Source of the DNA: Halioglobus sp.
Lineage (GTDB): Bacteria; Pseudomonadota; Gammaproteobacteria; Pseudomonadales; Halieaceae
Assembly: GCA_029246385.1 (NCBI GenBank)
Contig: JAQWNG010000023.1
Location: 1 to 64,000, forward strand
DNA: 64,000 bases
Direction: 5' to 3'
Shown: positions 59,558 through 64,000 of the stretch, one piece after another
How positions within the stretch are numbered: position 1 is the stretch's first letter
How the letters are laid out: every line of letters begins with the position of its first letter
Translations under genes and position numbers: made by a program
Notes under the pieces: generated by a model
Databases searched by the model: none
Seen by the model: only the letters and a program-made list of their open reading frames with translations
Told to the model about the DNA's origin: nothing

Positions 59558-60290
59558 GCCCGATTGGCCGGCCCCGTCCAGTGTCATCGCGCGCTGTACT
59601 ACTCGCCTGGGAGGTTGCAGTGTAGCGCCTTACGAGAACTTTAATCTCGCCTATCATGTGGGCGATGCCGACAGCTCTGTCGCGCAGAACCGCAGCATCC
59701 TCGCGGCTGCACTGCCGCCCAACACTAAGCTTTCATGGCTATCACAGGTGCATGGCACAGCCGCAGTGCAAGCGGGGCAGGACCGATGCGCCTCCACGGC
59801 AGATGCTCAATGGAGCCGCAGTGCAGGCGTGGCTTGCGTAGTGTTGACTGCAGATTGTTTGCCGATATTGCTGTGCTCCCGGTCTGGCGATATTGTTGCC
59901 GCGGCTCACGCTGGCTGGCGTGGACTGCTGTCGGGTGTGCTCGAGACCACAGTGGCAGCCATGAACACAAAGACGGATCAGCTGCTGGCTTGGTTGGGCC
60001 CTGCAATAGGCCCCGACGCTTTTGAAGTGGGTGCTGAGGTCCGCGAGGGATTTTTAGCAGCGGCTCGACCTTGCGAATTCACTGTTGCGCAATGCTTTAC
60101 ACCTAATCTCACTCGCCCTGAGCACTATTTTTGCGACTTATATTCGCTGGCGCGTATCCGATTAACTGCGCTCGGAGTCACCAATGTCTTTGGCGGGGGT
60201 TTTTGTACCTATCGTGATTCAGAACGCTTCTACTCCTACCGACGTGATGGTGAGACCGGTCGCATGGCCAGCCTCATTATGTTGCGCTGA
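59532..60290 (+). CDS. pgeF: Multicopper-polyphenol-oxidase-like protein PgeF (YfiH)
   Basis: The 252-residue protein (TTG start inside rluD; a GTG two codons later is the alternative) has the LACC1/YfiH zinc site: WLSQVHGT, VLTADCLPILLCS, AAHAGWRGLLSGV. Related proteins cleave adenosine/inosine or correct peptidoglycan precursors (removing misincorporated serine). RluD-YfiH-ClpB order matches E. coli. Confidence 0.93.
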   Translation: MRVTPLFIRPDWPAPSSVIARCTTRLGGCSVAPYENFNLAYHVGDADSSVAQNRSILAAALPPNTKLSWLSQVHGTAAVQAGQDRCASTADAQWSRSAGVACVVLTADCLPILLCSRSGDIVAAAHAGWRGLLSGVLETTVAAMNTKTDQLLAWLGPAIGPDAFEVGAEVREGFLAAARPCEFTVAQCFTPNLTRPEHYFCDLYSLARIRLTALGVTNVFGGGFCTYRDSERFYSYRRDGETGRMASLIMLR

Positions 60291-60318
60291 TGTGTCCGCT
60301 CTAGCCTTAGTAACCTTG

Positions 60319-60347
60319 CTTGTAAAAAGGGAAACAGACCCCATTTA
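60319..60347 (+). promoter_or_regulatory. Sigma32 promoter of clpB
   Basis: CTTGTAA (60319-60325) and CCCCATTTA (60339-60347) with a 13-nt spacer closely match the RpoH consensus, 57 bp before the clpB start. The spacer equals that of the grpE promoter. Confidence 0.85.
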
Positions 60348-60403
60348 TATCAGCAAGGATTGGGTATACCTCCCACGAAGATCATTAGGTAGGATCACGT
60401 ATT

Positions 60404-62983
60404 ATGAGAATGGATAAATTGACGAATCAGTTGCAAGGCGCTATGGCTGATGCCCAATCTTTGGCTTTGGGTAGAGACCATAACTTTATAGAGCCCCTGC
60501 ATCTGTTGAGTGCGCTGCTGGATCAGTCTGGCGGGGCCTGCAGTCCATTGCTGCAAAAAGCGGGCGCGAATATTAGCGGCCTCGTTGCAGGCGCAAAAGC
60601 GGCTATTGATGCATTGCCGACCGTTTCGGGTACAGCCGGCGATATACACATTTCGAACGACTTGGACCGTATTCTGAATGTCACTGATAAGCTGGCCCAG
60701 CAGGGCGGCGACACCTACATCTCTAGTGAGCTGGTGTTGCAGGCCATGCTGGAAAGTAACACGCCAGCGGGTAAGTTGTTGCAAGCCAGCGGTCTTAAGC
60801 GGCTGGACCTAAAAGCGGCTATCGATGCGATGCGCGGCGGCGAGTCTGTTGATAATCCAGAGGCCGAGGAGTCACGGCAGGCGCTGGACAAGTATACGAT
60901 CGACCTTACCGAGCGAGCTGAGCAGGGCAAGCTAGACCCTGTTATAGGTCGAGACGATGAGATCCGACGAACCATTCAGGTGCTGCAGCGTCGCACCAAG
61001 AACAACCCCGTGCTGATTGGTGAGCCTGGTGTTGGAAAAACTGCGATTATCGAGGGCCTCGCTCAGCGCGTCGTCAACGGTGAAGTTCCTGAAAGCATGC
61101 GGAACAAGCGCGTGTTGTCACTCGATCTAGGTGCTTTATTAGCCGGCGCCAAATTCCGCGGGGACTTCGAGGAGCGACTCAAGGCGGTACTTACTGAGCT
61201 GTCCAAGCAGGAGGGGCGTATCATCTTGTTCATTGATGAGCTCCACACGATGGTGGGTGCAGGCAAAGCCGAGGGCTCACTGGACGCTGGTAATATGCTT
61301 AAGCCAGCACTGGCCCGCGGAGAATTGCATTGTGTGGGTGCCACCACATTGAACGAATATCGCCAGTATGTTGAAAAAGATGCTGCGTTGGAGCGACGCT
61401 TTCAAAAAGTGTTGGTGGACGAGCCTAATGAGGAAGACACCATTGCCATCCTGCGCGGACTCAAAGAGCGTTACGAGGTGCACCACGGTGTGGATATCAC
61501 AGATAGCGCCATTATTGCGGCCGCGAGATTGTCCGAACGCTACATTACTGATCGCCAATTGCCGGACAAGGCAATCGATCTGGTTGACGAAGCGGCGAGC
61601 CGCATTCGTATGGAGATAGACTCTAAGCCTGAGGTAATGGACAAGCTAGAGCGAAGACTCATTCAGCTCAAGATCGAGCGTGAGGCGGTCAAAAAAGATA
61701 CCGATACAGCTGCGAAAAAGCAGGTACAGCTGCTTGACGAGGAAATTGAAAAAGTTGAACGAGAATTTTCTGATCTAGAGGAGATATGGAAGGCGGAAAA
61801 AGCGTCCGTGCACGGCGCTGCACAGATTAAAAGTGACTTGGAGCAAGTCAAGTTGGACTTAGAGGGGGCGCGTCGAGCCGGTGACCTAACGCGGATGTCG
61901 GAGCTGCAATATGGGCGTCTTCCTGAGTTGGAAAAACAGCTGGAACAGGCACATGAAACGGAGACTACAGAAGCTGTACTGCTGCGAAATAAAGTAACCG
62001 AAGAGGAAATCGCCGAAGTTGTGTCGCGCTGGACCGGTATTCCTATGTCCAAGATGATGGAGGGTGACAGGGAGAAGCTGTCGCGTATGGAGGACGCCCT
62101 GCGTGAAAGAGTAGTGGGGCAGGATGATGCGCTTAAGTCGGTGTCTAATGCCGTGCGACGCTCTAGGGCGGGGCTGTCGGACCCTAAACGCCCCAACGGC
62201 TCTTTTCTATTCTTGGGCCCCACAGGCGTGGGGAAAACTGAGCTTTGCAAAGCCCTCGCAAACTTCATGTTCGACAGTGATGATGCAATGGTGCGGTTGG
62301 ATATGTCGGAATTTATGGAGAAGCACTCAGTAGCGCGCCTCATTGGCGCCCCTCCGGGCTATGTGGGCTACGAGGAGGGCGGTTATCTGACAGAGGCCGT
62401 AAGACGGCGCCCTTATGCGTTACTGCTATTGGATGAGGTCGAAAAGGCGCATCCGGATGTCTTTAACATTTTGTTGCAAGTGCTCGAAGATGGCCGACTC
62501 ACTGACGGGCAGGGGAGGACGGTCGATTTTCGAAACACGGTGGTGGTAATGACTTCTAACTTGGGTTCTCACCTGATTCAAGAAATGGCGGAAGAAGACA
62601 ATTACGAGGAGATGAAGGCTGCGGTGATGGAGGTAGTAGGAACCCATTTTCGACCTGAGTTTATCAACCGGGTGGACGAATCGGTGGTATTTCATCCGTT
62701 GGCGATTGCACAGATTCGTGGGATTGCTAGGATTCAATTGCAGGGCCTGCAGGCTCGTTTGGCAGAACGAGAGTTGACGTTGGAAATTAGCGACGCTTTT
62801 ATGGATCGATTGGTAGTATTGGGCTTTGACCCTGTCTATGGTGCGCGACCCCTGAAGCGGGCGATACAGGAAGCATTAGAAAATCCGCTGGCGCAGCGCA
62901 TATTGTCTGGGGATCTTCAACCGGGAGATGTTGTAGCGGTTGATTACCAGAAGGGCGAATCTAGCTTCACGGTGTTAAAATAA
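60404..62983 (+). CDS. clpB: Disaggregase ClpB (Hsp100)
   Basis: The 859-residue protein has the Clp N domain, NBD1 with GEPGVGKT and [12 protein letters not shown], the middle coiled-coil domain (about 405-525) that binds DnaK, and NBD2 with [15 protein letters not shown] and the GYVG pore loop. It resolves aggregates with DnaK-DnaJ-GrpE. Controlled by a sigma32 promoter. Confidence 0.98.
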   Translation: MRMDKLTNQLQGAMADAQSLALGRDHNFIEPLHLLSALLDQSGGACSPLLQKAGANISGLVAGAKAAIDALPTVSGTAGDIHISNDLDRILNVTDKLAQQGGDTYISSELVLQAMLESNTPAGKLLQASGLKRLDLKAAIDAMRGGESVDNPEAEESRQALDKYTIDLTERAEQGKLDPVIGRDDEIRRTIQVLQRRTKNNPVLIGEPGVGKTAIIEGLAQRVVNGEVPESMRNKRVLSLDLGALLAGAKFRGDFEERLKAVLTELSKQEGRIILFIDELHTMVGAGKAEGSLDAGNMLKPALARGELHCVGATTLNEYRQYVEKDAALERRFQKVLVDEPNEEDTIAILRGLKERYEVHHGVDITDSAIIAAARLSERYITDRQLPDKAIDLVDEAASRIRMEIDSKPEVMDKLERRLIQLKIEREAVKKDTDTAAKKQVQLLDEEIEKVEREFSDLEEIWKAEKASVHGAAQIKSDLEQVKLDLEGARRAGDLTRMSELQYGRLPELEKQLEQAHETETTEAVLLRNKVTEEEIAEVVSRWTGIPMSKMMEGDREKLSRMEDALRERVVGQDDALKSVSNAVRRSRAGLSDPKRPNGSFLFLGPTGVGKTELCKALANFMFDSDDAMVRLDMSEFMEKHSVARLIGAPPGYVGYEEGGYLTEAVRRRPYALLLLDEVEKAHPDVFNILLQVLEDGRLTDGQGRTVDFRNTVVVMTSNLGSHLIQEMAEEDNYEEMKAAVMEVVGTHFRPEFINRVDESVVFHPLAIAQIRGIARIQLQGLQARLAERELTLEISDAFMDRLVVLGFDPVYGARPLKRAIQEALENPLAQRILSGDLQPGDVVAVDYQKGESSFTVLK

Positions 62984-63008
62984 TAGAAGAGCCAGCACCC
63001 TGCATTGG

Positions 63009-63041
63009 TCTAGAGCCGTAATTTAAAATAAAGACTCTAGA
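63009..63041. other. Inverted repeat between convergent genes
   Basis: TCTAGAG (63009-63015) pairs with CTCTAGA (63035-63041) around a 19-nt AT-rich loop, between the stops of clpB and the DUF4124-type gene. It might be a weak bidirectional terminator, but no T run follows directly. Confidence 0.3.
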
Positions 63042-63060
63042 TCAAATGCTATCGCCGCTA

Positions 63061-63513
63061 TTAGCAGTGCGCTTTGATAACCGCTAGCGTCTTCTCCTGT
63101 TCAGCGGCTTTTTGTTTTTCACTCAAATAGCGCAACTCACCCCGAGCGTTGCGCATTCTAATGCGTGCATGCGTTTCCATCTGTTCGAGGTTAGCTCTAG
63201 CCTGCTCGCAGAAAAGCGCATTCTTTTCCGCCTTGAGCGCCGCCGTGTCCACCGGTCCAAAATCGTCAATGGGAGTGGGCTTACTAGTATGCGGCACAGC
63301 ACCTTGATTGGCGTCGACTTTACGCACCATGCTTGAATCTGTGGAGATCACTTCATACTCAATGCCGACTGGTGGTGGTCGGTCACTATTAACAAGATTG
63401 CCTTTTTCGTTCTGCCAAAGGTAGATAGTTTCGTCAGCAGTGGCGTAGGACACTAGGAGGGCAAATAGCGCCGTTGTTAATGCCGATACACCGACAGTAT
63501 CCATGTTCTTCAC
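63061..63513 (-). CDS. DUF4124-type exported protein
   Basis: From the GTG at 63513 (AAGG 7 nt upstream) the protein has 150 residues, with a signal peptide (KNMDTVGVSALTTALFALLVSYATA/D) and the DUF4124 pattern TIYLW.NEKGNLVNSDRPPP..IEYE. A Lys/Glu-rich coiled-coil segment follows. The ATG three codons later is also possible. DUF4124 proteins are periplasmic and of unknown function. Track start 24 codons upstream lacks a signal. Confidence 0.75.
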   Translation of the reverse strand: MKNMDTVGVSALTTALFALLVSYATADETIYLWQNEKGNLVNSDRPPPVGIEYEVISTDSSMVRKVDANQGAVPHTSKPTPIDDFGPVDTAALKAEKNALFCEQARANLEQMETHARIRMRNARGELRYLSEKQKAAEQEKTLAVIKAHC

Positions 63514-63585
63514 CAGCGTGCCTTTGTGATCAAATACGTTATAGGCCAAAATACGCCACATTAGGGGCTTAAGCAATCTGGTCAT

Positions 63586-64000
63586 GGGCAGCGGTCGACG
63601 ACCGGCCTCAGCGGTGGTTGACTTTCTGGACCTTCAGACGTGACAATAGACGCGTCTTGCAAATGGCAATGGCTATCGCCGAGTACCCTCGGCCACTGGC
63701 CTACTGTATCAATGTGATTATTTGACGCAGCTGCTTGTAAGTCCCTTATTCAATTTGTGCCGCATTGGCTAAATTGAGGGCCAGACACTGCGCTACCCCG
63801 CAGGGCTACCGATGCACAGTTTGTTCGTGATCGTATCCCCTTAGTGGGTGCTGTTGGGCAGTGTATCTAGCTTGTAATTGGGGGTGGTGTAGCTGATCAG
63901 ATACCGATTCAGGTGTCTCTTAAGTGATATCCACACGCTACTTTGGAATGATCCGGCGAGGGCTACGCGCCAGACGTTTTGATATTGGAGATTGATTGTG
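63586..64000. other. Intergenic region without a supported gene
   Basis: About 415 bp with no credible ORF or RNA gene. At the very end GGAG (63987-63990) is followed after 7 nt by GTG (63998-64000), a possible start of the next gene that leaves the window. No tRNA-like cloverleaf was found by eye. Confidence 0.5.

Noticed and set aside
61663-62343. 226-residue minus-strand ORF inside clpB
   Set aside because: Ser-rich antisense shadow typical of Glu/Lys-rich coding DNA.

Overview
The window looks like a chromosomal segment of a marine-type gammaproteobacterium, mostly housekeeping genes. The blocks smpB / ratA-rnfH / bamE / fur / recN / grpE-dnaK-dnaJ-dapB, fxsA-groES-groEL, murJ-ribF-ileS-lspA-fkpB-ispH, pilSR with minor pilins, and bamD-rluD-pgeF-clpB are all gammaproteobacterial gene orders. 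The Fur protein is closest in feel to the Pseudomonas type. An LLM oxidoreductase, a standalone urate-oxidase membrane domain and a tandem TetR protein suggest an OM60/NOR5-like (Halieaceae or Cellvibrionales) relative. That placement is inference, made without database access.

Layout. 1-184: end of an IS6-family insertion sequence, cut by the window edge, next to the 3' end of the tmRNA gene (201-592, minus). 622-5013: a very large AsmA-like protein and smpB, both minus. 5121-8195: an NSS-type sodium symporter, ratA-rnfH, and bamE divergent from fur. 8192-15212: recN, then the heat-shock block hrcA-grpE-dnaK-dnaJ, with dapB overlapping dnaJ. 16119-21291: a thioredoxin-TPR chaperone, an LLM oxidoreductase, aceK and two histidine phosphatases. 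21284-27332: accessory metabolism (tesB with a tandem TetR regulator, MATE exporter, tag, a crotonase-fold protein, and a degenerate ApbE-like protein). 27712-32217: a 1501-residue hybrid two-component sensor. 32307-36194: an alkyltransferase-like protein, fxsA, groES-groEL and a urate-oxidase-N membrane protein. 36290-41859: a membrane-anchored coiled-coil protein, class I fumarase, sbcB, pyrB and nudF. 41886-49319: murJ, ribF, ileS, lspA, fkpB, ispH. 49446-55809: a minor pilin operon (GspH/FimT-type, pilV, pilW, pilX, pilE) convergent with pilR-pilS. 55945-63513: nadE, bamD, rluD, pgeF, clpB and a DUF4124-type exported protein. 63586-64000 holds no gene that I can see apart from a possible start codon at the very end.

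The main regulatory theme is heat shock. hrcA is present and a perfect CIRCE operator overlaps the groES promoter, while sigma32-like promoters sit before grpE, dnaK (weaker) and clpB. This suggests split control, with GroESL under HrcA and the DnaK/ClpB machinery under sigma32. A second theme is type IV pili: the sigma54 activator PilR and its sensor PilS lie tail-to-tail with a minor pilin operon that has a plausible sigma54 promoter but no pilY1. I did not find a clearly new multi-gene system. The best leads are the tandem TetR regulator coupled to tesB, the catalytically degenerate ApbE-like protein, the 14-blade hybrid sensor kinase without a partner, the pilY1-less pilin operon, and the IS/tmRNA junction.
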